Positions 24,032 to 31,693 of a stretch of 31,693 bases of DNA are shown here, in pieces (positions within the stretch are counted from its first letter, which is position 1; each line of letters opens with the position of its first letter). Source of the DNA: Deltaproteobacteria bacterium (lineage in GTDB: Bacteria > Desulfobacterota > Syntrophia > Syntrophales > Smithellaceae); the NCBI GenBank assembly GCA_009668925.1, contig SBEK01000017.1:1-31693 (forward strand), written 5' to 3'. The translations under genes and the position numbers were made by a program. The notes beneath the pieces were generated by a model. It saw only the letters and a list, made by a program, of their open reading frames with translations. It did no database searches and was not told the DNA's origin.

Positions 24032-25366
24032 ATGAAAGTATCGCGGATGTCTCATCGACATGTAATGGTTTTTGCAGTTGCGTTGTTTTTTCTGTTGGCG
24101 TGCGGTCTGGGCGGGAGCACGGCCAATGCTTTCCAGCCGCTGAAGGGGGACATGTCCACCTTCATTCCGGGCAAATCGGATGTCCCCGTAACGGGGGACA
24201 CGATCAAACTGGGCGTCATCAATCCGTTCAGCGGACCGGGCGCCATCAGCGGTGAATTGTATTATCTGGCCGCGGCCTGGGTGGCCCATGATATCAACAG
24301 CCAGGGGGGGATTCTGGTCGACGGGAAAATGAAAAAAATCCAGATCCTCAAGGGCGATACGCAGACCAAACCCGATATCGCCAAAAAGGCGATCGAAAAA
24401 CTCGTCTTGCAAGACAATGTGGATGTGCTTGTGGGGACTTCCGGAACGCATATTACGCTCGTCGCCCAGATGATGGCCCGGGTGCACAAGAAGATCTTCA
24501 TGAACAACACCGCCTTTTCCGATCTGCTTCTGGACAAGGAAAACTGGAATCCCTACGTCTTCCAGGTGATGGCCCCCAATACGACGCAGTGGACTCTGGC
24601 CCTGGCCCAGTATTTCAAGAACCGCCCGGAAAAGAAGTTCTACATCCTGTGTCAGGATTATGCTTACGGCCATGCCTACGCCGAAACCTTCAAAGCCGCC
24701 ATCAAAAAGTACAAACCGGAAGCGCAGATCGTCGGCGAAGACTTCTTCCCTCTGTTCACGAAAGATTTTGCTCCGTACATTACCAAGGTTAAAGCAGCCG
24801 GCGCCGAGTTCATCATCACGCAGGCCTGGGCCGCGGATAATGAAAATCTGACGAAACAATCCCGGCAGCTGGGTTTGAAGATTCCCATTTCCAGCCTCTA
24901 TGTTGATGATACCCGAGGGCTGAGAGCGATCGGCGGTCCCGCCGGCGCCGGATTTGTCCTGGAGCAGTCGTATATTCCCACCATCAACACGCCGGCCAAC
25001 AAGAAGTTTGTCGAACTCTGGCATAAGCAATGGGGAAAGTGGTCGGCCCCCTACGATACGGATTTCTATAAATGGCCGGCCGGATTCGTGGGCAGCGGCG
25101 TCGTCAGTTTGTACTGTCTCTTCGACGTCATCCAGAAGGCCGGGACGACCAATCCGGACAAGATTATTAAGACGTGGGAAGGCCTGGAACAGCAATCCAT
25201 CATTGGTCCGATGTATATGCGGCCCCAGGATCATTTAATGCTCGGAGACATCTTCTTCAGTGAACTGGTCTTCCCCAACAAGTGGTTTGAACATAACGCC
25301 GGATGGGGCAGGACGATAACCATTCCCCGGGCCCTGTCCACTCCCCCGGTCATCAACGGGAGATAA
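24032..25366 (+). CDS. Periplasmic receptor 4, divergent leucine-binding-family protein
   Basis: A 444-residue, more distant paralogue. The ATG at 24032 has GAGGTG just before it; an upstream in-frame ATG at 24002 lacks a site. The signal region could be cut after STANA, or the LLAC at residues 21-24 could act as a lipobox and make it a lipoprotein. The Lys/Ala-rich stretch and the DRCKGKN tail of the other three are missing. A reduced form of the shared start remains (KGDMSTFIPGKSDVPVTGDTIKLGV), as do FSGPGAISGELYY and KKFYILCQDYAYGHAYAE. It is the last gene before a strong terminator and may bind another ligand or partner with a different complex. Confidence 0.88.
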   Translation: MKVSRMSHRHVMVFAVALFFLLACGLGGSTANAFQPLKGDMSTFIPGKSDVPVTGDTIKLGVINPFSGPGAISGELYYLAAAWVAHDINSQGGILVDGKMKKIQILKGDTQTKPDIAKKAIEKLVLQDNVDVLVGTSGTHITLVAQMMARVHKKIFMNNTAFSDLLLDKENWNPYVFQVMAPNTTQWTLALAQYFKNRPEKKFYILCQDYAYGHAYAETFKAAIKKYKPEAQIVGEDFFPLFTKDFAPYITKVKAAGAEFIITQAWAADNENLTKQSRQLGLKIPISSLYVDDTRGLRAIGGPAGAGFVLEQSYIPTINTPANKKFVELWHKQWGKWSAPYDTDFYKWPAGFVGSGVVSLYCLFDVIQKAGTTNPDKIIKTWEGLEQQSIIGPMYMRPQDHLMLGDIFFSELVFPNKWFEHNAGWGRTITIPRALSTPPVINGR

Positions 25367-25466
25367 ATAGAAGCCTGTAAAAGAAAAGTGAAGATGCCGC
25401 CGATCCGGTGAAGGACTTGGAAGCATCGGCAAGGCGGCAAAGAAATAAATCCTGTCGCAACGAAAG

Positions 25467-25497
25467 AGCCCGGGGATCATCTTCCCGGGCTTTTTTT
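25467..25497. terminator. Rho-independent terminator ending the receptor/CoA cluster
   Basis: AGCCCGGG (25467-25474) pairs with CCCGGGCT (25484-25491), and T's continue through 25497. It lies 100 bases after receptor 4 and just before the 3' end of the convergent hrpB gene. Confidence 0.9.
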
Positions 25498-25512
25498 ATC
25501 CGGGAGATCTTC

Positions 25513-28053
25513 TTACCGGCTGCGTCCCTTCGTCTTTCTTGTCGGAGGGGCGCTCCAGGGATCGTCGGGCCAGGGATGCTTCGGGTAGCGGCCCATGAGT
25601 TCTTTCTTGACCTGCGGGTAGACGGCGTTCCAGAATTGGCTCAGGTCCCGGGTGATCTGAACGGGCCGGCGGGCGGGCGAAAGAAGATGGAGAAGCAGTT
25701 TAATCCTTCCGCCGGCGATGGCCGGGGTGTCGGCAAGCCCGAACATCTCCTGGAGCTTGACGGCCAGGACCGGAATCTCGCCTGCAGCATAATCAATCGC
25801 GATGCTGGACCCGCTGGGGACGCCGATGGTCAGAGGCGCGCGCTCGGCTAGAAGGCGCCGCTGCTCCCAGGTGAGCTTCTCGGCGAGCGCGGGCAAAATG
25901 TTGAGGGCGGCAAGCTTCGCTTTGCTGCGGATTCCGGAGAGCCAGGGCAAAAGCCAGTCCTCGGGCGCCGCGAGAAGTGTCCGGGATGAGAGGTCCGGCC
26001 AGTCTTCTTCGGGAAAGGCTGTCCTCATCAGCCGCACACGGGCCTGAAACTGCAGGGCCTCGCGGCTGAAATGGACCCCGACGGCCTCCGACCGGATGGC
26101 GTCGCACAGAAGCGAAACGACTTCCTCGTCCTGCGGCTTTACGGGTCTTGCCGAAAGGATAATCGTTCCCACACGCTCTTCAACGGCGGCGGCAATGCGG
26201 TCTGCCTCTTTATCCCAGAAGACGCGCCGCCGGGTTTCGATTTGTTCACCCAGGGCTTCGCGGATGAGATCCTCTGTCAGCGGTTCAGCCATGTGCACCG
26301 TGCCTTCCGCCTTCTCGCCCTTGTCGACCACGGGAGCAATGATGTAGGGACTGCCGGCCGCGGGAATCCTGGCGGAGAGTCTCACCCCCCGGCCCTGCCG
26401 CAGAACATAGCGGCCGCCGTCTTCTTCGCGGCGCTTCGCGATGCGGTCGGGAAAGGCGAATAGAAGCAGGCGGGGGATCATGCCGCCTGCGGCATCGCCT
26501 GCCTTATCCTTTGTTTTGCCAATCAGGCTTTTCAGCTGGTTGGCTGTCGCCTCCACAGCGCGCAGGGCCCATGGGTCGGCCGCTCCGGCCGGCTTTTTGT
26601 CCCGCCGCCATTGTGTGAGCAGGTCGAGACGATCGCCAAGATCAAAGCCGCCAACCGGCTCCGCCGTTGCCGCGGGCCGCTGACGGATGATGTCCCGTTC
26701 GGATAGGAGCGCCGCGAGATCCGCTCCGAGCGACGGGCAGCGAAGCTCTGCCGCTTGCAAAAGCAGGCGGCCCAGGCGCGGATGAAGCGGCAGGCGCGCC
26801 AGGGAAACGCCGACAGGCGTAATCAAACCTTGGGCATCGAGCGCGCCCAGTTCTCCGAGCAGTTCCCCCGCCGCCCGCCAGGCCGCGGAGGGCGGCGGGT
26901 CCAGCCAGGAAAGTTCGCCCGGGTCTTTCACGCCCCAGGCGGCCAGATCCAGGACCAGTGACGATAAATCGGAAATAGCGATTTCCGGCGGGGCAAAAGG
27001 GATCAGGGATTGGAAGGTATGCCGGCTGTAAAGCCGATAGCAGACGCCGGGACCCAGGCGGCCCGCACGGCCCTGGCGCTGTATCGCCTGCGCCCGGGAA
27101 ACCGTGACCGTCACCAGGCGGTTCATGCCGGTTCCCGGATCGTACTTAAGCCTGCGGGTCAATCCGCCGTCAATCACCACGCGGACGCCTTCGATGGTCA
27201 GGCTGGTCTCCGCGATGTTCGTCGCGAGGACAATCTTTCGATGGGCTGCCGGCAGGATCGCCCGCTCCTGCTCGGCAAAAGGCAAATCGCCGTAAAGGGG
27301 ATGGAGCGATATGTCTCCCATGGCCCCGTCACGAAGCGTTTGGGCGAGGGCATCGTTTACGGCGCGGATTTCACCGGCCCCCGGCAAAAAGACGAGGATG
27401 TCGCCTTCCGTCTCTCCGAGCGCTTCTCGGACGACATCGGTTACGCGCGCCGTCAGGTGTTGATCGGGGTTGTCGCCGCAGTAGCGCTCCGCAACCGGGT
27501 AGGCTTGGCCCTGCGCGGTAATCACGGCCGCCCCGTCCAGAAGGGCCGCCACCGGCCCGCCGTCGAGGGTGGCGGACATGACGAGGATTTTCAGATCTTC
27601 GCGCAGGGCGCGGCGGATATCCAGGCAAAGAGCAAGCGCCAGGTCCGTCTGCAGGCTCCGCTCATGGAACTCGTCAAAAATAACCATGGCGACGCCCGGC
27701 AGATCAGGATTGGCCAGGATGCGCCGGGTCAGAATTCCCTCCGTCATCACTTCAATGCGGGTGCTAGGCGTTACCCGGGATTCAAACCGGATGGAATACC
27801 CCAGCGTCGCGCCGATCCCCTCGCCCAGGGTCTTCGCCATCCAGCGCGCGGCGGAGACGGCGGCAATCCGCCGGGGTTCCAGCATCAGGATGCGTCCTTC
27901 TTGAGGTTCCAGGTCATCGAGGAGCGCCAGAGGAACGCGCGTCGTCTTGCCGGAGCCGGGCGGGGCCTGAAGGACGCAGGCCCGATGCTCGCGAAGGGCC
28001 GCGCGCAGCTCCGGGAGAACGGGATCGATGGGGTAGGTTACATTCTTCGGCAT
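25513..28053 (-). CDS. hrpB: ATP-dependent RNA helicase HrpB
   Basis: An 846-residue DEAH-type helicase. Walker A APPGSGKTTR lies near 30-39, the DEAH-box equivalent IFDEFHERS near 125-132 (DEFH, as in HrpB), MSATLDG at 159-165, ATNIAETSLTIEGVRVVIDGG for motif V, and QRQGRAGRLGPG for motif VI. The long C-terminal half is the HrpB-specific region, ending in a basic tail (PTRKTKGRSR). The start ATG at 28053 gives MPKNVTYPIDPVLPELRAAL, which aligns with known HrpB starts; upstream in-frame codons to 28107 do not fit the family. No good ribosome site is visible. HrpB is a widespread helicase of poorly defined RNA role. It is convergent with the receptor cluster and monocistronic. Confidence 0.93.
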   Translation of the reverse strand: MPKNVTYPIDPVLPELRAALREHRACVLQAPPGSGKTTRVPLALLDDLEPQEGRILMLEPRRIAAVSAARWMAKTLGEGIGATLGYSIRFESRVTPSTRIEVMTEGILTRRILANPDLPGVAMVIFDEFHERSLQTDLALALCLDIRRALREDLKILVMSATLDGGPVAALLDGAAVITAQGQAYPVAERYCGDNPDQHLTARVTDVVREALGETEGDILVFLPGAGEIRAVNDALAQTLRDGAMGDISLHPLYGDLPFAEQERAILPAAHRKIVLATNIAETSLTIEGVRVVIDGGLTRRLKYDPGTGMNRLVTVTVSRAQAIQRQGRAGRLGPGVCYRLYSRHTFQSLIPFAPPEIAISDLSSLVLDLAAWGVKDPGELSWLDPPPSAAWRAAGELLGELGALDAQGLITPVGVSLARLPLHPRLGRLLLQAAELRCPSLGADLAALLSERDIIRQRPAATAEPVGGFDLGDRLDLLTQWRRDKKPAGAADPWALRAVEATANQLKSLIGKTKDKAGDAAGGMIPRLLLFAFPDRIAKRREEDGGRYVLRQGRGVRLSARIPAAGSPYIIAPVVDKGEKAEGTVHMAEPLTEDLIREALGEQIETRRRVFWDKEADRIAAAVEERVGTIILSARPVKPQDEEVVSLLCDAIRSEAVGVHFSREALQFQARVRLMRTAFPEEDWPDLSSRTLLAAPEDWLLPWLSGIRSKAKLAALNILPALAEKLTWEQRRLLAERAPLTIGVPSGSSIAIDYAAGEIPVLAVKLQEMFGLADTPAIAGGRIKLLLHLLSPARRPVQITRDLSQFWNAVYPQVKKELMGRYPKHPWPDDPWSAPPTRKTKGRSR

Positions 28054-28158
28054 GCGCGGAGTATAGAAGGCACAGCCGTTCGTGTCAACAGAATCAAAGC
28101 AACGCAACTTTTCTATTTAGCGAGGAGAAACATACAGCATGTGTCGCAATCCACTTTT

Positions 28159-28351
28159 GTCATTACGAGCACTCTCAGGCACAGCCTGCCCCGGCGAAGA
28201 TCGGGGGTGGTAATCTAACCCTCCATTCCTCCTCGCGAATGGCCGGGGCGGTAATCTTCTTTTCGTCATTGCGAGCGGACGCTCGGGCCGCGTGGGAATC
28301 TCTTTCCTTGCTTTGTCATTGCGAACCGCGCCTTGCGCGGTGTGGCAATCT
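28159..28351 (+). repeat. Tandem cluster of TCATTGCGAG...GTGGCAATCT palindromic repeats
   Basis: Three units are recognisable: 28159-28216 (diverged, TCATTACGAG...GTGGTAATCT), 28265-28301 and 28315-28351 (GTCATTGCGAACC...GTGTGGCAATCT). A partial unit lies at about 28231-28258. Each has ATTGC/GCAAT-type inverted ends and a variable GC-rich centre. An inverted copy occurs at 12844-12879. The spacing is irregular and the centres are not spacers, so this is not a CRISPR array. Confidence 0.7.
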
Positions 28352-28379
28352 AATTCTATTTCAAGATCTGAAAGGAACG

Positions 28380-28579
28380 CAGTTGCACCGGGGCATCCCA
28401 TTGCTTCGCATGCCCTGCAACTGTGGCTCTAAGGCTCATGGAGCGACAGCCAAGAACTCGCCCGATGGGCTCAAACAGTTTGGCTGTCTGATGCTCCATT
28501 TTGCCAAGAGCCACAACGCTTCAGGCATATTCGCTCACGGCAGGAACTCCGGCGCATGCCGGATGCCCCGGTTCAACTG
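28380..28579. repeat. Structured dispersed repeat, copy 2, complete with terminal inverted repeats
   Basis: A 200-bp element bounded by CAGTTGCACCGGGGCATC (28380-28397) and GATGCCCCGGTTCAACTG (28562-28579), inverted repeats matching at 17 of 18 positions. Inside are nested stems: TGTGGCTCT (28422-28430) with AGAGCCACA (28507-28515), ATGGAGC (28438-28444) with GCTCCAT (28493-28499), and GACAGCCAA (28445-28453) with TTGGCTGTC (28480-28488), topped by GCCC-GAT-GGGC. A separate stem CCGGC-GCAT-GCCGG lies near the right end. The right 150 bases match copy 1 at 2172-2321. It encodes no credible protein and resembles a MITE or REP-like element that forms a folded RNA or cruciform. Confidence 0.75.
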
Positions 28580-28678
28580 CTGTTTTCTCTTGCAATGCTT
28601 TTGAGAAGTTGTCTACTCTGTGTCCGTACTTAAGGACGTATGCCAGATTATCAATCCATCACTCTTTAACAAATCAAG

Positions 28679-28713
28679 AAACCCCCGCCGGATTGCAGTT
28701 CCGGCGGGGGTTT
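28679..28713 (-). terminator. Strong terminator for the epoxide-hydrolase-like gene
   Basis: A perfect 14-bp stem: AAACCCCCGCCGGA (28679-28692) with TCCGGCGGGGGTTT (28700-28713) around a 7-base loop. On the minus strand it follows the hydrolase stop by about 90 bases and is trailed by TTTCTTGATTTG. The repeat-rich gap 28580-28678 shows no gene. Confidence 0.85.
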
Positions 28714-28803
28714 AAGGCAGGTTTTAAATAATCACTATTGTGGAGAGAGGGCCGGGGCGCCGGTCCCTCTCTGTCTCATTCTCGTTGGCAGGTTCCGGTC
28801 GCG

Positions 28804-29664
28804 TCAGCCTTCCTTCAGGAATTCGTCAATCATCGGGTTGATGGCGGCGGCCTCTTCATGCTGGATCCAATGAGAGCATTCAGCGAATTTGACCAGGCGG
28901 CCGTTGTCGCAGAAGGGCATGGATTCATCGGTCGATTGCGGAATCTGGGCAATGTCATTCATTCCCCAGAGAATCAGAACGGGCATTTTAATCCGGTAAT
29001 CGGCGGGCGGCTCCGAAGGCGCCTGCAGAGCCGCGCGGTACCAGTTCACCATCGAAGAAAAAGCGTTCGGCTGCTTGAAGGCTTCGCGGTATTTCTCCAG
29101 TTCTTCTCCGGAAAAAACATTCGGCCGGGCGCTTTCGGCAATCAGATCGAGCGGCCACTGAAAATCGTTGGCGGAGGCAAAGGCTTCGACGGCTCCGGGA
29201 ATCTGGAAATAGAAAATGTACCAGCTCTTTTCCATCTGCTTCTGGGTGCCGAATAGGTGTTTGCGAAACACGAGGGTATGGGGAACATTCATGATGACGA
29301 GGCGCTCGATGCGCTCGGGGTATTTCATGGCGATCCACCAGGACACGGCGGCGCCCCAGTCATGCCCTACCAGGAAAATTTTATCCCGCTTGTAGAAGTC
29401 GATGAGACCGACGGCGTCTTTGGCCAGCTCGTCGATCTTGTATGGTGCTATGCCTTTTGGTTTCTCGCTTAGATTGTACCCGCGCTGATCGGGGACAACG
29501 ACCAGATAGCCTCTGTCGGCAAAGTAGCCGATCTGCTTGCGCCACGCATACCAGAATTCCGGAAAGCCGTGAAGAAACAAAATCATCGGACCATCCGCCG
29601 GTCCGGATTCCATCACGTGAAGTTTGACGCCGTTTGTTTCAATGTAACGTTCTCTTAAATCCAT
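28804..29664 (-). CDS. Alpha/beta hydrolase, epoxide-hydrolase-like
   Basis: A 286-residue cytosolic hydrolase of full family length. The oxyanion loop HGFPEFWYAW begins at 32, the nucleophile elbow is GHDWGAA with Asp102, and the catalytic His is in CSHWIQHE near 267. An Asp nucleophile and the HGFPE motif point to the epoxide hydrolase / haloalkane dehalogenase group. The lid has NWYRAAL, whose Tyr would assist epoxide opening, favouring an epoxide hydrolase. The catalytic acid is probably in LWGMNDIA. The minus-strand ATG at 29664 follows AAGGAGGATAGAG, a strong site. It is monocistronic, with its own terminator. Natural substrate unknown. Confidence 0.9.
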   Translation of the reverse strand: MDLRERYIETNGVKLHVMESGPADGPMILFLHGFPEFWYAWRKQIGYFADRGYLVVVPDQRGYNLSEKPKGIAPYKIDELAKDAVGLIDFYKRDKIFLVGHDWGAAVSWWIAMKYPERIERLVIMNVPHTLVFRKHLFGTQKQMEKSWYIFYFQIPGAVEAFASANDFQWPLDLIAESARPNVFSGEELEKYREAFKQPNAFSSMVNWYRAALQAPSEPPADYRIKMPVLILWGMNDIAQIPQSTDESMPFCDNGRLVKFAECSHWIQHEEAAAINPMIDEFLKEG

Positions 29665-30276
29665 TTAATCTCTATCCTCCTTAGTGATTGTTACAAAGCG
29701 GCGCGCGGCCGCTAATGTTCCACAAAAAATAGTTTCGGGTGCCTCAGCGGTCACCGGTCGCCCGGACCGCGTCCACGGCTCGCGGCCGCCGGATGAACGG
29801 CGCACGAATCCGGTTGAAAGCTTTCGCCGGCAATGGATTCACGGGTGTTGTCGGATGGGTCACTGTTGCCGCCCTTGCGAGGTGATTGATGGAGATGGAC
29901 TGCTATGAACTTCTTTGTTCCGGCTGGAGTATAGAGAGCGTTGTTTCGCGTGTCAAGGCAATTCGGGGTGACACGGCTCAAACGGCCATCTTACCGCACG
30001 TTGCGGATTAAGCGCCCGTTTATTCCGTCGGGCTTATCCGCATGGACTGTCCGTAAAATCCCGTTCATAAAATCCCGTTGACAATGTCTCGAAATTCCCT
30101 AGAATGCAACAACGGGAAAAGACAGGGGACGATTCTTATTTATTGCCGGCGGACGGCGTGAAACAGGATCGTTTCGTTTGCGGCAACGGCTTTGCAGGGG
30201 TCTTGAAGGATTTCCGGATAGATCCTGCACGGCAAAAAGATCGGGTCTGGGCAGTTTGATATGCCGGGAGGGGGTC
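29665..30276. other. Intergenic region between divergent genes
   Basis: No convincing gene is seen in these 612 bases; short open frames overlap one another on both strands. Two tandem copies of ATAAAATCCCGTT-like sequence lie at about 30053-30079, directly before a good promoter. The left end must also hold the promoter of the minus-strand hydrolase gene. Confidence 0.55.
30078..30105 (+). promoter_or_regulatory. Sigma-70 promoter for the TRL-like lipoprotein gene
   Basis: TTGACA (30078-30083), a 16-base spacer and TAGAAT (30100-30105) closely match the consensus. Transcription would begin near 30112, leaving a leader of about 165 bases before the ATG at 30277. Tandem TAAAATCCCGTT units abut the -35 box and could bind a regulator. 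Confidence 0.6.
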
Positions 30277-30588
30277 ATGAAAAAATTTCGGTTTGTTTTA
30301 GTATTGGGCGCGGCGGTTCTGCTCGCGGGATGCGCCATGCTGGTTCCCATGGGCAGTGTGTATACGGGCGTAAAATTACCCATGATGGCCACGGGCAACG
30401 GCAGTGCTTCCCCGAAGACGGGTGAAGCGACGTGCACGAGCGTGCTGGCCGTGGTTGCCGTCGGCGATTGCAGCATCGAAGCCGCCATGAAAAACGGCGG
30501 CATCACCAAAGTGAACCATGTGGATTGGCATGTCCAAAACATTCTGGGAATCTACGGAACTTACAAAGTGATCGTTTCCGGTGAATAG
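30277..30588 (+). CDS. TRL-like lipoprotein
   Basis: A 103-residue exported protein. The ATG at 30277 follows GGGAGGGGG; an upstream in-frame ATG at 30178 gives a Cys/Arg-rich leader without a site. The signal peptide ends in the lipobox LAGC (Cys19). The mature part, MGSVYTGVKLPMMATGN followed by GEATCTSVLAVVAVGDCSIEAAMKNGGITKVNHVD and GIYGTYKVIVSGE, matches the TRL-like small lipoprotein family: a repeated small-residue pattern with two cysteines that may pair. Function is unknown, probably envelope or stress related. It lies behind a good promoter and 89 bases before an acyl-CoA ligase. Confidence 0.78.
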   Translation: MKKFRFVLVLGAAVLLAGCAMLVPMGSVYTGVKLPMMATGNGSASPKTGEATCTSVLAVVAVGDCSIEAAMKNGGITKVNHVDWHVQNILGIYGTYKVIVSGE

Positions 30589-30677
30589 ACGGCTGCCGGA
30601 GGCCAAAAAATTGAACACAGGGCAGTGCGGATTCCCGGACGGGGCGATGCTCTATCAATCATCAGGGAGGCGGATAA

Positions 30678-31693
30678 ATGAACATTTCTCAACTGCTTAC
30701 AAACAGCGTCGCCGAGGGAGAACAGGTCAGCATCATTTACGAAGGCCGGGAGTTCACCAACAGTGAGATCGACCGGGCGGCAAAAAAATTGGGCAACGCG
30801 CTTTTGAAGCTGGGCGTGCAGCGCGGCGACCGGGTCATCATGCAGATGCCCAACTGCCCGGAGATCTTCCAGGCCTTCCAGGCCATCTGGAAGATCGGCG
30901 CGGTCAGCGTGCCCATCAATTATCAGGTGGGTGTGGACGAAACCCGCTACATCTATCAGGACTCCGAAGCCTCGACGGTCATCACCTCTCCGGAATACCT
31001 GGAAAAGGTCCGCGAGGCAAAAGCGGGCGCCCCGTCCATCAAAAACATCATTGTGGTTTCCGATCAGGCTTTCGAAGGCACCTACTCGTTTGCCGGACTT
31101 CTGACACAGAGTTCCGACGAACTCGAAACGGTGCAGACGGACGATGACGAAGTGGCCGCTCTGGTCTACACATCAGGCACCACGGGCCGGCCGAAAGGCG
31201 CGATGCACACACACTATGGTCTTTACTACTCGGTGGTCCACATCCAGAAAACCACGCATTATCCCATGGACATGATCAGCATTGCCGTCCTTCCGCTCTG
31301 CCATTCCTACGGCATTGCCTGCATGAACGGACAATTCCTGCGCTCCAAGAGCAAGACGGTCGTCCTGCGCCAGTTTAATCTTGAAAAATTATTTTCCGCC
31401 ATCGATACCTACAAAATTCAGTACCTGCCCGCCGTGCCCACGATGTATGTCTACATGCTGCAATACCCGGATTACAAGAAATACGACATCAGCTCCATCC
31501 GGTATTTCATCTGCGGTTCGGCGCCGCTCTCCATCGAGGTCTGGAAGCAATTCAAGGAAAAATTCGCAGGCGAGATCTGTGAAGGGTGGGGGCTTACGGA
31601 AGCCGCCGCCAATAACTCGGTCAATCCTGTGGACGGTCTGAAAAAAGTCGGGTCGATCGGTCTGCCCATGGCGGGCATGGAAATGAAAATCTT
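30678..31693 (+). CDS. AMP-forming acyl-CoA ligase, cut by the window edge
   Basis: The first 338 codons of a ligase of the adenylate-forming superfamily; the stop lies beyond the window. The ATG at 30678 follows GGGAGG. The N-terminus MNISQLLTNSVAEGEQVSIIYEGREFT and the motif LVYTSGTTGRPKGAMHTHYG are clear. VLPLCHSYGIACMNGQ, YLPAVPTMY, YFICGSAPL and EGWGLTEAAANNSVNP follow in family order, so all visible catalytic parts are intact. The C-terminal hinge and Lys domain are not covered. It differs substantially from the ligase at 20719, so it is not a recent duplicate. It may share the promoter of the TRL-like gene. Confidence 0.9.
   Translation, partial: MNISQLLTNSVAEGEQVSIIYEGREFTNSEIDRAAKKLGNALLKLGVQRGDRVIMQMPNCPEIFQAFQAIWKIGAVSVPINYQVGVDETRYIYQDSEASTVITSPEYLEKVREAKAGAPSIKNIIVVSDQAFEGTYSFAGLLTQSSDELETVQTDDDEVAALVYTSGTTGRPKGAMHTHYGLYYSVVHIQKTTHYPMDMISIAVLPLCHSYGIACMNGQFLRSKSKTVVLRQFNLEKLFSAIDTYKIQYLPAVPTMYVYMLQYPDYKKYDISSIRYFICGSAPLSIEVWKQFKEKFAGEICEGWGLTEAAANNSVNPVDGLKKVGSIGLPMAGMEMKI

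Noticed and set aside
25802..28218. Long plus-strand frames opposite hrpB (for example 27010-28218)
   Set aside because: They are antisense shadows of a GC-rich, well-supported helicase gene and contain no recognisable domain.
28159..28351. Possible CRISPR array
   Set aside because: Repeats are palindromic, irregularly spaced and only three or four in number; no uniform spacers and no cas genes nearby.
29684..29981. Small overlapping frames on both strands in the gap before the TRL-like gene
   Set aside because: No ribosome sites, no family resemblance, and both strands are equally open, as expected for GC-rich non-coding sequence.

Overview
The window looks like chromosomal DNA from an anaerobic, syntrophic or sulfate-reducing deltaproteobacterium (Desulfobacterota, Syntrophia-like). 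This is an inference from gene content: many acyl-CoA enzymes, a dienoyl-CoA-reductase-type Fe-S flavoenzyme, a PAS-LuxR regulator, a TLP1-type thiolase-like protein, leucine-binding-family solute receptors without their transporters, and a DUF6125 protein. No rRNA, tRNA or CRISPR array was seen.

Left part (1-7.1 kb): a thiolase-like protein is followed by an eroded stretch. That stretch holds a truncated metallophosphoesterase, a structured dispersed repeat and a small palindromic-ended insertion. Next comes a spermidine-synthase-like protein split into a membrane gene and a secreted gene. A minus-strand MntA-HepT (type VII) toxin-antitoxin module follows, whose toxin is frameshifted in a homopolymer. 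The last unit is a minus-strand operon of DUF6125, SH3 and M48 lipoprotein-protease genes.

Middle (7.1-13.6 kb), mostly minus strand: a FadH-like enoate/dienoyl-CoA reductase, then a two-gene surface-glycan-like unit. That unit pairs a double-cupin radical SAM/SPASM protein carrying C-terminal 'STSWR' repeats with a DUF616-type glycosyltransferase. A plus-strand methylmalonyl-CoA-epimerase-like VOC protein follows.

Main block (13.9-25.5 kb), all plus strand: a PAS-PAS-LuxR regulator, a CaiB fragment, receptor 1, a full-length CaiB/BaiF CoA-transferase, receptor 2, an AMP-forming acyl-CoA ligase, receptor 3, receptor 4 and a strong terminator. Four paralogous periplasmic receptors alternate with two different CoA-activating enzymes, and no permease or ATPase is present. 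The simplest reading is capture and CoA activation of carboxylic acids. Three of the receptors share unusual Lys/Ala-rich N-terminal segments and a cysteine-containing C-terminal tail. Strong hairpins without U-tracts sit after receptors 1 and 2.

Right part (25.5-31.7 kb): minus-strand HrpB helicase, a repeat-rich gap with a second, complete ~200-bp copy of the structured repeat, a minus-strand epoxide-hydrolase-like protein, a TRL-like lipoprotein behind a good sigma-70 promoter, and the start of another acyl-CoA ligase cut by the window edge.
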